From assembly GCA_964035775.1 (NCBI GenBank), contig OZ038317.1, positions 2,289,572-2,353,571 on the forward strand: a DNA stretch of 64,000 nucleotides. Direction: 5' to 3'. Below the pieces are notes generated by a model, which ran no database searches, was not told the origin of the DNA, and saw only the letters and a program-made list of their open reading frames with translations. Positions 1-16,200 of the stretch are shown here, one piece after another. Positions within the stretch are counted from its first letter, which is position 1, and each line of letters opens with the position of its first letter. The stretch is from Osedax frankpressi. Lineage: Eukaryota > Annelida > Polychaeta > Sabellida > Siboglinidae. A program made the translations under genes and the position numbers.

Positions 1-240
1 TAACACTGTAACACTGTAACACTGTAACACTGTACACTTGTAACACTGTAACACTGTAACACTGTACACTTGTAACACTGTAACACTGTACACTTGTAAC
101 ACTGTAACACTGTAACACTGTACACTTGTAACACTGTAACACTGTAACACTGTACACTTGTAACACTGTAACACTGTAACACTGTACACTTGTAACACTG
201 TAACACTGTAACACTGTACACTTGTAACACTGTAACACTG

Positions 241-1600
241 TAACACTGTACACTTGTAACACTGTAACACTGTACACTTGTATCACTGTACACTTGTAAC
301 ACTGTACACTTGTAACACTGTAACACTGTAACACTGTAACACTATAACACTGTAACACTGTAACACTGTACACTTGTAACACTGTACACTTGTAACACTG
401 TAACACTGTAACACTGTAACACTGTAACACTGTAACACTGTAACACTGTAACACTGTAACACTGTAACACTGTAACACTGTACACTTGTAACACTGTACA
501 CTTGTAACACTTGTAACACTGTAACACTGTACACTTGTAACACTGTAACACTGTACAATTGTAACACTGTAACACTGTAACACTGTACACTTGTAACACT
601 GTAACACTGTACACTTGTAACACTGTACACTTGTAACACTGTACACTTGTAACACTGTACACTTGTAACACTGTAACACTGTAACACTGTACACTTGTAA
701 CACTGTACACTTGTAACACTGTACACTTGTAACACTGTAACACTGTAACACTGTAACACTGTACACTTGTAACACTGTAACACTGTACACTTGTAACACT
801 GTAACACTGTAACACTGTACACTTGTAACACTGTAACACTGTACACTTGTAACACTGTAACACTGTACACTTGTAACACTGTACACTTGTAACACTGTAA
901 CACTGTAACACTGTAACACTGTACACTTGTAACACTGTAACACTGTACACTTGTAACACTGTACACTTGTAACACTGTACACTTGTAACACTGTACACTT
1001 GTAACACTGCAACACTGTAACACTGTAACACTGTAACACTGTAACACTGTAACACTGTACACTTGTAACACTTGTAACACTGTACACTTGTAACACTGTA
1101 ACACTGTAACACTGTAACACTGTACACTTGTAACACTGTAACACTGTAACACTGTATACTTGTAACACTGTAACACTGTACACTTGTAACACTGTAACAC
1201 TGTACACTTGTAACACTGTAACACTGTAACACTGTACACTTGTAACACTGTAACACTGTAACACTGTAACACTGTACACTTGTAACACTGTACACTTGTA
1301 ACACTGTAACACTGTAACACTGTAACACTGTAACACTGTACACTTGTAACACTGTAACACTGTACACTTGTAACACTGTAACACTGTACACTTGTAACAC
1401 TGTAACACTGTAACACTGTACACTTGTAACACTGTACACTTGTAACACTGTAACACTGTACACTTGTAACACTGTACACTTGTAACACTGTAACACTGTA
1501 ACACTGTAACACTGTAACACTGTACACTTGTAACACTTGTAACACTGTACACTTGTAACACTGTAACACTGTAACACTGTAACACTGTAACACTGTACAC
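241..1600. repeat. Satellite segment, copy 1 of ~6-kb duplication
   Basis: This segment carries an ordered set of rare unit variants: TATCACTG at about 281, TAACACTA at about 340, TACAATTG at about 554, CAACACTG at about 1010, TATACTTG at about 1155 and a 9-mer at about 1531. The same order recurs from 6,301 with offsets of 6,020 rising to 6,043, the drift being small unit gains. It is therefore a long-range duplicate inside the array rather than independent repeat growth. Confidence 0.85.
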
Positions 1601-2154
1601 TTGTAACACTGTAACACTGTAACACTGTAACACTGTAACACTGTAACACTGTACACTTGTAACACTGTAACACTGTAACACTGTACACTTGTAACACTGT
1701 AACACTGTAACACTGTAACACTGTAACACTGTACACTTGTAACACTGTAACACTGTAACACTGTACACTTGTAACACTGTACACTTGTAACACTGTAACA
1801 CTGTAACACTGTAACACTGTACACTTGTAACACTGTAACACTGTACACTTGTAACACTGTAACACTGTACACTTGTAACACTGTAACACTGTACACTTGT
1901 AACACTGTAACACTGTACACTTGTAACACTGTAACACTGTAACACTGTAACACTGTACACTTGTAACACTGTAACACTGTAACACTGTAACACTGTACAC
2001 TTGTAACACTGTAACACTGTAACACTGTAACACTGTACACTTGTAACACTGTACACTTGTAACACTGTAACACTGTACACTTGTAACACTGTACACTTGT
2101 AACACTGTACACTTGTAACACTGTAACACTGTAACACTGTAACACTGTACACTT

Positions 2155-2735
2155 GTAAAACTGTAACACTGTACACTTGTAACACTGTAACACTGTACAC
2201 TTGTAACACTGTACACTTGTAACACTGTACACTTGTAACACTGTAACACTGTACACTTGTAACACTGTAACACTGTACACTTGTAACACTGTACACTTGT
2301 AACACTGTACACTTGTAACACTGTAACACTGTAACACTTGTAACACTGTACACTTGTAACACTGTAACACTGTACACTTGTAACACTGTACACTTGTAAC
2401 ACTGTAACACTGTACACTTGTAACACTGTAACACTGTACACTTGTAACACTGTAACACTGTAACACTGTACACTTGTAACACTGTAACACTGTACACTTG
2501 TAACACTGTACACTTGTAACACTGTAACACTGTAACACTTGTAACACTGTAACACTGTACACTTGTAACACTGTACACTTGTAACACTGTAACACTGTAA
2601 CACTTGTAACACTGTAACACTGTACACTTGTAACACTGTACACTTGTAACACTGTAACACTGTACACTTGTAACACTGTAACACTGTAACACTGTACACT
2701 TGTAACACTGTACACTTGTAACAATGTAACACTGT
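2155..2735. repeat. Satellite block bounded by TAAAACTG and TAACAATG
   Basis: The variant TAAAACTG at about 2,155 and TAACAATG at about 2,719 are 564 bp apart. The same pair with almost the same spacing recurs three more times between 8.8 and 13.2 kb. The unit order after TAAAACTG reads the same here as at 8,817 over the roughly 180 bp that I compared. Confidence 0.85.
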
Positions 2736-5700
2736 ACACTTGTAACACTGTAACACTGTACACTTGTAACACTGTAACACTGTAACACTGTAACACTGTA
2801 ACACTGTAACACTGTACACTTGTAACACTGTAACACTGTACACTTGTAACACTGTACACTTGTAACACTGTAACACTGTACACTTGTAACACTGTACACT
2901 TGTAACACTGTAACACTGTACACTTGTAACACTGTACACTTGTAACACTGTAACACTTGTAACACTGTACACTTGTAACACTGTAACACTGTACACTTGT
3001 AACACTGTAACACTGTACACTTGTAACACTGTAACACTGTACACTTGTAACACTGTACACTTGTAACACTGTAACACTGTAACACTGTACACTTGTAACA
3101 CTGTAACACTGTACACTTGTAACACTGTAACACTGTAACACTGTAACACTGTAACACTGTAACACTGTAACACTGTACACTTGTAACACTGTAACACTGT
3201 AACACTGTACACTTGTAACACTGTACACTGTAACACTGTAACACTGTAACACTGTAACACTGTAACACTGTACACTTGTAACACTGTAACACTGTACACT
3301 TGTAACACTGTAACACTGTAACACTGTAACACTGTAACACTGTAACACTGTACACTTGTAACACTGTACACTTGTAACACTGTAACACTGTAACACTGTA
3401 ACACTGTAACACTGTACACTTGTAACACTGTAACACTGTAACACTGTAACACTGTACACTTGTAACACTGTAACACTGTACACTTGTAACACTGTAACAC
3501 TGTAACACTGTAACACTGTACACTTGTAACACTTGTAACACTGTACACTTGTAACACTGTAACACTGTACACTTGTAACACTGTAACACTGTAACACTGT
3601 ACACTTGTAACACTGTACACTTGTAACACTGTAACACTGTAACACTGTAACACTGTACACTTGTAACACTGTAACACTGTAACACTGTAACACTGTACAC
3701 TTGTAACACTGTACACTTGTAACACTGTAACACTGTAACACTGTAACACTGTACACTTGTAACACTGTAACACTGTACACTTGTAACACTGTACACTTGT
3801 AACACTGTAACACTGTAACACTGTACACTTGTAACACTGTAACACTGTAACACTGTAACACTGTAACACTGTACACTTGTAACACTGTAACACTGTAACA
3901 CTGTACACTTGTAACACTGTAACACTGTACACTTGTAACACTGTACACTTGTAACACTGTAACACTGTAACACTGTACACTTGTAACACTGTAACACTGT
4001 ACACTTGTAACACTGTAACACTGTAACACTGTAACACTGTACACTTGTAACACTGTAACACTGTAACACTGTACACTTGTAACACTGTAACACTGTAACA
4101 CTGTAACACTGTAACACTGTAACACTGTAACACTGTAACACTGTAACACTGTAACACTGTAACACTGTACACTTGTAACACTTGTAACACTGTACACTTG
4201 TAACACTGTACACTTGTAACACTGTACACTTGTAACACTGTAACACTGTAACACTGTAACACTGTACACTTGTAACACTGTAACACTGTAACACTGTAAC
4301 ACTGTAACACTGTAACACTGTAACACTGTACACTTGTAACACTGTAACACTGTAACACTGTAACACTGTAACACTGTACACTTGTAACACTGTAACACTG
4401 TAACACTGTACACTTGTAACACTGTAACACTGTAACACTGTAACACTGTAACACTGTAACACTGTACACTTGTAACACTGTACACTTGTAACACTGTAAC
4501 ACTGTACACTTGTAACACTGTAACACTGTAACACTGTAACACTGTACACTTGTAACACTGTAACACTGTACACTTGTAACACTGTACACTTGTAACACTG
4601 TAACACTGTAACACTGTACACTTGTAACACTGTAACACTGTACACTTGTAACACTGTACACTTGTAACACTGTAACACTGTAACACTGTACACTTGTAAC
4701 ACTGTAACACTGTACACTTGTAACACTGTACACTTGTAACACTGTAACACTGTAACACTGTAACACTGTAACACTGTAACACTGTACACTTGTAACACTG
4801 TACACTTGTAACACTGTAACACTGTACACTTGTAACACTGTAACACTGTAACAATGTACACTTGTAACACTGTAACACTGTACACTGTAACACTGTACAC
4901 TTGTAACACTGTAACACTGTAACACTGTACACTTGTAACACTGTACACTTGTAACACTGTAACACTGTAACACTGTACACTTGTAACACTGTACACTGTA
5001 CACTTGTAACACTGTAACACTGTACACTTGTAACACTGTAACACTGTAACACTGTAACACTGTACACTTGTAACACTGTAACACTGTAACACTGTAACAC
5101 TGTACACTTGTAACACTGTACACTTGTAACACTGTAACACTGTACACTTGTAACACTGTAACACTGTACACTTGTAACACTGTAACACTGTACACTTGTA
5201 ACACTGTAACACTGTAACACTGTAACACTGTAACACTGTAACACTGTAACACTGTACACTTGTAACACTGTAACACTGTAACACTGTACACTTGTAACAC
5301 TGTACACTTGTAACACTGTAACACTGTAACACTGTACACTTGTAACACTGTACACTGTACACTTGTAACACTGTAACACTGTACACTTGTAACACTGTAA
5401 CACTGTAACACTGTACACTTGTAACACTGTAACACTGTAACACTGTAACACTGTACACTTGTAACACTGTAACACTGTACACTTGTAACACTGTAACACT
5501 GTAACACTGTACACTTGTAACACTGTACACTTGTAACACTGTAACACTGTAACACTGTACACTTGTAACACTGTACACTGTACACTTGTAACACTGTAAC
5601 ACTGTACACTTGTAACACTGTAACACTGTAACACTGTAACACTGTACACTTGTAACACTGTACACTTGTAACACTGTAACACTGTAACACTGTAACACTG

Positions 5701-6180
5701 TACACTTGTAACACTGTAACACTGTAACACTGTAACACTGTACACTTGTAACACTGTAACACTGTAACACTGTACACTTGTAACACTGTACACTTGTAAC
5801 ACTGTAACACTGTACACTTGTAACACTGTAACACTGTAACACTGTAACACTGTACACTTGTAACACTGTACACTTGTAACACTGTAACACTGTACACTTG
5901 TAACACTGTAACACTGTAACACTGTAACACTGTAACACTGTACACTTGTAACACTGTACACTTGTAACACTGTATACTTGTAACACTGTAACACTGTACA
6001 CTTGTAACACTGTAACACTGTAACACTGTAACACTGTAACACTGTACACTTGTAACACTGTAACACTGTAACACTGTAACACTGTACACTTGTAACACTG
6101 TAACACTGTACACTTGTAACACTGTAACACTGTAACACTGTACACTTGTAACACTGTAACACTGTAACACTGTACACTTG

Positions 6181-7640
6181 TAACACTGTAACACTGTAAC
6201 ACTGTACACTTGTAACACTGTAACACTGTAACACTGTACACTTGTAACACTGTAACACTGTAACACTGTACACTTGTAACACTGTAACACTGTACACTTG
6301 TATCACTGTACACTTGTAACACTGTACACTTGTAACACTGTAACACTGTAACACTGTAACACTATAACACTGTAACACTGTAACACTGTACACTTGTAAC
6401 ACTGTACACTTGTAACACTGTAACACTGTAACACTGTAACACTGTAACACTGTAACACTGTAACACTGTAACACTGTAACACTGTAACACTGTAACACTG
6501 TACACTTGTAACACTGTACACTTGTAACACTTGTAACACTGTAACACTGTACACTTGTAACACTGTAACACTGTACAATTGTAACACTGTAACACTGTAA
6601 CACTGTAACACTGTACACTTGTAACACTGTAACACTGTACACTTGTAACACTGTACACTTGTAACACTGTACACTTGTAACACTGTACACTTGTAACACT
6701 GTAACACTGTAACACTTACACTTGTAACACTGTACACTTGTAACACTGTACACTTGTAACACTGTAACACTGTAACACTGTAACACTGTACACTTGTAAC
6801 ACTGTAACACTGTACACTTGTAACACTGTAACACTGTAACACTGTACACTTGTAACACTGTAACACTGTACACTTGTAACACTGTAACACTGTACACTTG
6901 TAACACTGTACACTTGTAACACTGTAACACTGTAACACTGTAACACTGTAACACTGTACACTTGTAACACTGTAACACTGTACACTTGTAACACTGTACA
7001 CTTGTAACACTGTACACTTGTAACACTGTACACTTGTAACACTGCAACACTGTAACACTGTAACACTGTAACACTGTAACACTGTAACACTGTACACTTG
7101 TAACACTTGTAACACTGTACACTTGTAACACTGTAACACTGTAACACTGTAACACTGTACACTTGTAACACTGTAACACTGTAACACTGTATACTTGTAA
7201 CACTGTAACACTGTACACTTGTAACACTGTAACACTGTACACTTGTAACACTGTAACACTGTAACACTGTACACTTGTAACACTGTAACACTGTAACACT
7301 GTAACACTGTACACTTGTAACACTGTACACTTGTAACACTGTAACACTGTAACACTGTAACACTGTAACACTGTACACTTGTAACACTGTAACACTGTAC
7401 ACTTGTAACACTGTAACACTGTAACACTGTACACTTGTAACACTGTAACACTGTAACACTGTACACTTGTAACACTGTACACTTGTAACACTGTAACACT
7501 GTACACTTGTAACACTGTACACTTGTAACACTGTAACACTGTAACACTGTAACACTGTAACACTGTACACTTGTAACACTTGTAACACTGTACACTTGTA
7601 ACACTGTAACACTGTAACACTGTAACACTGTAACACTGTA
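6181..7640. repeat. Satellite segment, copy 2 of ~6-kb duplication
   Basis: The variants TATCACTG (about 6,301), TAACACTA (about 6,360), TACAATTG (about 6,574), CAACACTG (about 7,045), TATACTTG (about 7,190) and a 9-mer (about 7,574) repeat the order seen from 281. Copy 2 gained one A unit after TACAATTG and has a two-base loss near 6,715. Similarity seems to continue to about 8.1 kb, after which copy 2 holds about 620 bp that copy 1 lacks. Confidence 0.85.
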
Positions 7641-8419
7641 CACTTGTAACACTGTAACACTGTAACACTGTAACACTGTAACACTGTAACACTGTACACT
7701 TGTAACACTGTAACACTGTAACACTGTACACTTGTAACACTGTAACACTGTAACACTGTAACACTGTAACACTGTAACACTGTACACTTGTAACACTGTA
7801 ACACTGTAACACTGTAACACTGTACACTTGTAACACTGTACACTTGTAACACTGTAACACTGTAACACTGTAACACTGTACACTTGTAACACTGTAACAC
7901 TGTACACTTGTAACACTGTAACACTGTACACTTGTAACACTGTAACACTGTACACTTGTAACACTGTAACACTGTACACTTGTAACACTGTAACACTGTA
8001 ACACTGTAACACTGTACACTTGTAACACTGTAACACTGTAACACTGTAACACTGTACACTTGTAACACTGTAACACTGTAACACTGTAACACTGTACACT
8101 TGTAACACTGTACACTTGTAACACTGTAACACTGTACACTTGTAACACTGTACACTTGTAACACTGTACACTTGTAACACTGTACACTTGTAACACTGTA
8201 ACACTGTAACACTGTACACTTGTAACACTGTAACACTGTACACTTGTAACACTGTAACACTGTACACTTGTAACACTGTACACTTGTAACACTGTAACAC
8301 TGTACACTTGTAACACTGTAACACTGTACACTTGTAACACTTGTAACACTGTACACTTGTAACACTGTAACACTGTACACTTGTAACACTGTAACACTGT
8401 AACACTGTAACACTGTACA

Positions 8420-11400
8420 CTTGTAACACTGTAACACTGTACACTGTAACACTGTAACACTGTAACACTGTAACACTGTAACACTGTACACTTGTAACAC
8501 TGTAACACTGTACACTGTAACACTGTAACACTGTACACTTGTAAAACTGTAACACTGTAACACTGTAACACTGTAACACTGTAACACTTGTAACACTGTA
8601 ACACTGTAACACTGTAACACTTGTAACACTGTAACACTGTAACACTGTAACACTGTAACACTGTAACACTGTAACACTGTAACACTGTAACACTGTAACA
8701 CTGTAACACTTGTAACACTGTAACGCTGTAACGCTGTAACACTGTAACACTGTAACACTGTAACACTGTAACACTGTAACACTGTAACACTGTAACACTG
8801 TAACACTGTACACTTGTAAAACTGTAACACTGTACACTTGTAACACTGTAACACTGTACACTTGTAACACTGTACACTTGTAACACTGTACACTTGTAAC
8901 ACTGTAACACTGTACACTTGTAACACTGTAACACTGTACACTTGTAACACTGTACACTTGTAACACTGTACACTTGTAACACTGTAACACTGTAACACTT
9001 GTAACACTGTACACTTGTAACACTGTAACACTGTACACTTGTAACACTGTACACTTGTAACACTGTAACACTGTACACTTGTAACACTGTAACACTGTAC
9101 ACTTGTAACACTGTAACACTGTAACACTGTACACTTGTAACACTGTAACACTGTACACTTGTAACACTGTACACTTGTAACACTGTAACACTGTAACACT
9201 TGTAACACTGTAACACTGTACACTTGTAACACTGTACACTTGTAACACTGTAACACTGTAACACTTGTAACACTGTAACACTGTACACTTGTAACACTGT
9301 ACACTTGTAACACTGTAACACTGTACACTTGTAACACTGTAACACTGTAACACTGTACACTTGTAACACTGTACACTTGTAACAATGTAACACTGTACAC
9401 TTGTAACACTGTAACACTGTACACTTGTAACACTGTAACACTGTAACACTGTAACACTGTAACACTGTAACACTGTACACTTGTAACACTGTAACACTGT
9501 ACACTTGTAACACTGTACACTTGTAACACTGTAACACTGTACACTTGTAACACTGTACACTTGTAACACTGTAACACTGTACACTTGTAACACTGTACAC
9601 TTGTAACACTGTAACACTTGTAACACTGTACACTTGTAACACTGTAACACTGTACACTTGTAACACTGTAACACTGTACACTTGTAACACTGTAACACTG
9701 TACACTTGTAACACTGTACACTTGTAACACTGTAACACTGTAACACTGTACACTTGTAACACTGTAACACTGTACACTTGTAACACTGTAACACTGTAAC
9801 ACTGTAACACTGTACACTTGTAACACTTGTAACACTGTACACTTGTAACACTGTAACACTGTACACTTGTAACACTGTAACACTGTAACACTGTACACTT
9901 GTAACACTGTACACTTGTAACACTGTAACACTGTAACACTGTAACACTGTACACTTGTAACACTGTAACACTGTACACTTGTAACACTGTACACTTGTAA
10001 CACTGTACACTTGTAACACTGTAACACTGTACACTTGTAACACTGTACACTTGTAACACTGTACACTTGTAACACTGTAACACTGTACACTTGTAACACT
10101 GTACACTTGTAACACTGTAACACTGTAACACTGTACACTTGTAACACTGTAACACTGTACACTTGTAACACTGTACACTTGTAACACTGTAACACTGTAC
10201 ACTTGTAACACTGTAACACTGTACACTTGTAACACTTGTAACACTGTACACTTGTAACACTGTAACACTGTACACTTGTAACACTGTAACACTGTAACAC
10301 TGTAACACTGTACACTTGTAACACTGTAACACTGTACACTGTAACACTGTAACACTGTAACACTGTAACACTGTAACACTGTACACTTGTAACACTGTAA
10401 CACTGTACACTGTAACACTGTAACACTGTACACTTGTAAAACTGTAACACTGTAACACTGTAACACTGTAACACTGTAACACTTGTAACACTGTAACACT
10501 GTAACACTGTAACACTTGTAACACTGTAACACTGTAACACTGTAACACTGTAACACTGTAACACTGTAACACTGTAACACTGTAACACTGTAACACTGTA
10601 ACACTGTAACACTTGTAACACTGTAACGCTGTAACGCTGTAACACTGTAACACTGTAACACTGTAACACTGTAACACTGTAACACTGTAACACTGTAACA
10701 CTGTAACACTGTACACTTGTAAAACTGTAACACTGTACACTTGTAACACTGTAACACTGTACACTTGTAACACTGTACACTTGTAACACTGTACACTTGT
10801 AACACTGTAACACTGTACACTTGTAACACTGTAACACTGTACACTTGTAACACTGTACACTTGTAACACTGTACACTTGTAACACTGTAACACTGTAACA
10901 CTTGTAACACTGTACACTTGTAACACTGTAACACTGTACACTTGTAACACTGTACACTTGTAACACTGTAACACTGTACACTTGTAACACTGTAACACTG
11001 TACACTTGTAACACTGTAACACTGTAACACTGTACACTTGTAACACTGTAACACTGTACACTTGTAACACTGTACACTTGTAACACTGTAACACTGTAAC
11101 ACTTGTAACACTGTAACACTGTACACTTGTAACACTGTACACTTGTAACACTGTAACACTGTAACACTTGTAACACTGTAACACTGTACACTTGTAACAC
11201 TGTACACTTGTAACACTGTAACACTGTACACTTGTAACACTGTAACACTGTAACACTGTACACTTGTAACACTGTACACTTGTAACAATGTAACACTGTA
11301 CACTTGTAACACTGTAACACTGTACACTTGTAACACTGTAACACTGTAACACTGTAACACTGTAACACTGTAACACTGTACACTTGTAACACTGTAACAC

Positions 11401-13200
11401 TGTACACTTGTAACACTGTACACTTGTAACACTGTAACACTGTACACTTGTAACACTGTACACTTGTAACACTGTAACACTGTACACTTGTAACACTGTA
11501 CACTTGTAACACTGTAACACTTGTAACACTGTACACTTGTAACACTGTAACACTGTACACTTGTAACACTGTAACACTGTACACTTGTAACACTGTAACA
11601 CTGTACACTTGTAACACTGTACACTTGTAACACTGTAACACTGTAACACTGTACACTTGTAACACTGTAACACTGTACACTTGTAACACTGTAACACTGT
11701 AACACTGTAACACTGTACACTTGTAACACTTGTAACACTGTACACTTGTAACACTGTAACACTGTACACTTGTAACACTGTAACACTGTAACACTGTACA
11801 CTTGTAACACTGTACACTTGTAACACTGTAACACTGTAACACTGTAACACTGTACACTTGTAACACTGTAACACTGTACACTTGTAACACTGTACACTTG
11901 TAACACTGTACACTTGTAACACTGTAACACTGTACACTTGTAACACTGTACACTTGTAACACTGTACACTTGTAACACTGTAACACTGTACACTTGTAAC
12001 ACTGTACACTTGTAACACTGTAACACTGTAACACTGTACACTTGTAACACTGTAACACTGTACACTTGTAACACTGTACACTTGTAACACTGTACACTTG
12101 TAACACTGTAACACTGTACACTTGTAACACTGTAACACTGTAACACTGTAACACTGTAACACTGTAACACTGTACACTTGTAACACTGTAACACTGTACA
12201 CTTGTAACACTGTAACACTGTACACTTGTAACACTGTAACACTGTACACTTGTAACACTGTACACTTGTAACACTGTAACACTGTACACTTGTAACACTG
12301 TAACACTGTACACTTGTAACACTTGTAACACTGTACACTTGTAACACTGTAACACTGTACACTTGTAACACTGTAACACTGTAACACTGTAACACTGTAA
12401 CACTGTACACTTGTAACACTGTAACACTGTACACTGTAACACTGTAACACTGTAACACTGTAACACTGTAACACTGTACACTTGTAACACTGTACACTTG
12501 TAACACTGTAACACTGTAACACTGTACACTTGTAACACTGTACACTTGTAAAACTGTAACACTGTAACACTGTAACACTGTAACACTTGTAACACTGTAA
12601 CACTGTAACACTGTACACTTGTAACACTGTAACACTGTAACACTGTAACACTGTAACACTGTAACACTGTACACTTGTAAAACTGTAACACTGTACACTT
12701 GTAACACTGTAACACTGTACACTTGTAACACTGTACACTTGTAACACTGTACACTTGTAACACTGTAACACTGTACACTTGTAACACTGTAACACTGTAC
12801 ACTTGTAACACTGTACACTTGTAACACTGTACACTTGTAACACTGTAACACTGTAACACTTGTAACACTGTACACTTGTAACACTGTAACACTGTACACT
12901 TGTAACACTGTACACTTGTAACACTGTACACTTGTAACACTGTAACACTGTACACTTGTAACACTGTAACACTGTACACTTGTAACACTGTAACACTGTA
13001 ACACTGTACACTTGTAACACTGTAACACTGTACACTTGTAACACTGTACACTTGTAACACTGTAACACTGTAACACTTGTAACACTGTACACTTGTAACA
13101 CTGTAACACTGTACACTTGTAACACTGTAACACTGTAACACTGTACACTTGTAACACTGTACACTTGTAACAATGTAACACTGTACACTTGTAACACTGT
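8420..13200. repeat. ~1.9-kb higher-order repeat, three tandem copies
   Basis: The marker TAAAACTG lies at about 8,817, 10,720 and 12,678, and TAACAATG at about 9,380, 11,283 and 13,168, giving steps of 1,903/1,958 and 1,903/1,885. A paired TAACGCTG marker at 8,721 recurs at 10,624, again 1,903 later. A preceding TAAAACTG lies at 8,542, 10,437 and 12,549, flanked by 7-mer units in the same order in the first two copies. The third copy lacks the TAACGCTG pair and is shorter between its markers (490 against 563 bp), so it is rearranged. Confidence 0.85.
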
Positions 13201-16200
13201 AACACTGTACACTTGTAACACTGTAACACTGTAACACTGTAACACTGTAACACTGTAACACTGTAACACTGTACACTTGTAACACTGTAACACTGTACAC
13301 TTGTAACACTGTACACTTGTAACACTGTAACACTGTACACTTGTAACACTGTACACTTGTAACACTGTAACACTGTACACTTGTAACACTGTACACTTGT
13401 AACACTGTAACACTTGTAACACTGTACACTTGTAACACTGTAACACTGTACACTTGTAACACTGTAACACTGTACACTTGTAACACTGTAACACTGTACA
13501 CTTGTAACACTGTACACTTGTAACACTGTAACACTGTAACACTGTACACTTGTAACACTGTAACACTGTACACTTGTAACACTGTAACACTGTAACACTG
13601 TAACACTGTAACACTGTAACACTGTAACACTGTACACTTGTAACACTGTAACACTGTAACACTGTACACTTGTAACACTGTACACTGTAACACTGTAACA
13701 CTGTAACACTGTAACACTGTAACACTGTAACACTGTACACTTGTAACACTGTAACACTGTACACTTGTAACACTGTAACACTGTAACACTGTAACACTGT
13801 AACACTGTAACACTGTACACTTGTAACACTGTACACTTGTAACACTGTAACACTGTAACACTGTAACACTGTAACACTGTACACTTGTAACACTGTAACA
13901 CTGTAACACTGTACACTTGTAACACTGTACACTTGTAACACTGTAACACTGTAACACTGTACACTTGTAACACTTGTAACACTGTACACTTGTAACACTG
14001 TAACACTGTACACTTGTAACACTGTAACACTGTAACACTGTACACTTGTAACACTGTACACTTGTAACACTGTAACACTGTAACACTGTAACACTGTACA
14101 CTTGTAACACTGTAACACTGTACACTTGTAACACTGTACACTTGTAACACTGTACACTTGTAACACTGTAACACTGTACACTTGTAACACTGTACACTTG
14201 TAACACTGTACACTTGTAACACTGTACACTTGTAACACTGTAACACTGTAACACTGTACACTTGTAACACTGTAACACTGTACACTTGTAACACTGTACA
14301 CTTGTAACACTGTACACTTGTAACACTGTAACACTGTACACTTGTAACACTGTAACACTGTAACACTGTAACACTGTAACACTGTAACACTGTACACTTG
14401 TAACACTGTAACACTGTACACTTGTAACACTGTAACACTGTACACTTGTAACACTGTAACACTGTACACTTGTAACACTGTACACTTGTAACACTGTACA
14501 CTTGTAACACTGTACACTTGTAACACTTGTAACACTGTACACTTGTAACACTGTAACACTGTAACACTTGTAACACTTGTAACACTGTAACACTGTACAC
14601 TTGTAACACTGTAACACTGTACACTTGTAACACTGTAACACTGTACACTTGTAACACTGTACACTTGTAACACTGTAACACTGTAACACTGTAACACTGT
14701 AACACTGTACACTTGTAACACTGTACACTTGTAACACTGTAACACTGTAACACTGTACACTTGTAACACTGTACACTTGTAACACTGTAACACTGTACAC
14801 TTGTAACACTGTACACTTGTAACACTTGTAACACTGTACACTTGTAACACTGTAACACTGTAACACTTGTAACACTGTACACTTGTAACACTGTAACACT
14901 GTACACTTGTAACACTGTACACTTGTAACACTGTACACTTGTAACACTGTAACACTGTAACACTTGTAACACTGTACACTTGTAACACTGTAACACTGTA
15001 CACTTGTAACACTGTACACTTGTAACACTGTAACACTGTACACTTGTAACACTGTAACACTGTACACTTGTAACACTGTACACTTGTAACACTGTAACAC
15101 TGTACACTTGTAACACTTGTAACACTGTAACACTGTAACACTGTACACTTGTAACACTGTACACTTGTAACACTGTAACACTGTAACACTGTAACACTGT
15201 AACACTGTAACACTGTAACACTTGTAACACTGTACACTTGTAACACTGTAACACTGTACACTTGTAACACTGTACACTTGTAACACTGTAACACTGTAAC
15301 ACTGTAACACTGTAACACTGTACACTTGTAACACTGTAACACTGTACACTTGTAACACTGTAACACTGTACACTTGTAACACTGTACACTTGTAACACTG
15401 TAACACTGTAACACTGTACACTTGTAACACTGTAACACTGTACACTTGTAACACTGTAACACTGTACACTTGTAACACTGTACACTTGTAACACTGTAAC
15501 ACTGTAACACTGTAACACTGTAACACTGTACACTTGTAACACTGTACACTTGTAACACTGTAACACTGTAACACTGTAACACTGTAACACTGTAACACTG
15601 TACACTTGTAACACTGTACACTTGTAACACTGTAACACTGTACACTTGTAACACTGTAACACTGTAACACTGTAACACTGTACACTTGTAACACTGTACA
15701 CTTGTAACACTGTAACACTGTAACACTGTAACACTGTAACACTGTACACTTGTAACACTGTAACACTGTACACTTGTAACACTGTAACACTGTAACACTG
15801 TAACACTGTACACTTGTAACACTGTAACACTGTAACACTGTAACACTGTAACACTGTACACTTGTAACACTGTACACTTGTAACACTGTAACACTGTACA
15901 CTTGTAACACTGTAACACTGTAACACTGTAACACTGTAACACTGTAACACTGTAACACTGTAACACTGTACACTTGTAACACTGTACACTTGTAACACTG
16001 TAACACTGTAACACTGTAACACTGTACACTTGTAACACTGTACACTTGTAACACTGTAACACTGTACACTTGTAACACTGTAACACTGTAACACTGTAAC
16101 ACTGTAACACTGTACACTTGTAACACTGTACACTTGTAACACTGTAACACTGTACACTTGTAACACTTGTAACACTGTACACTTGTAACACTGTAACACT

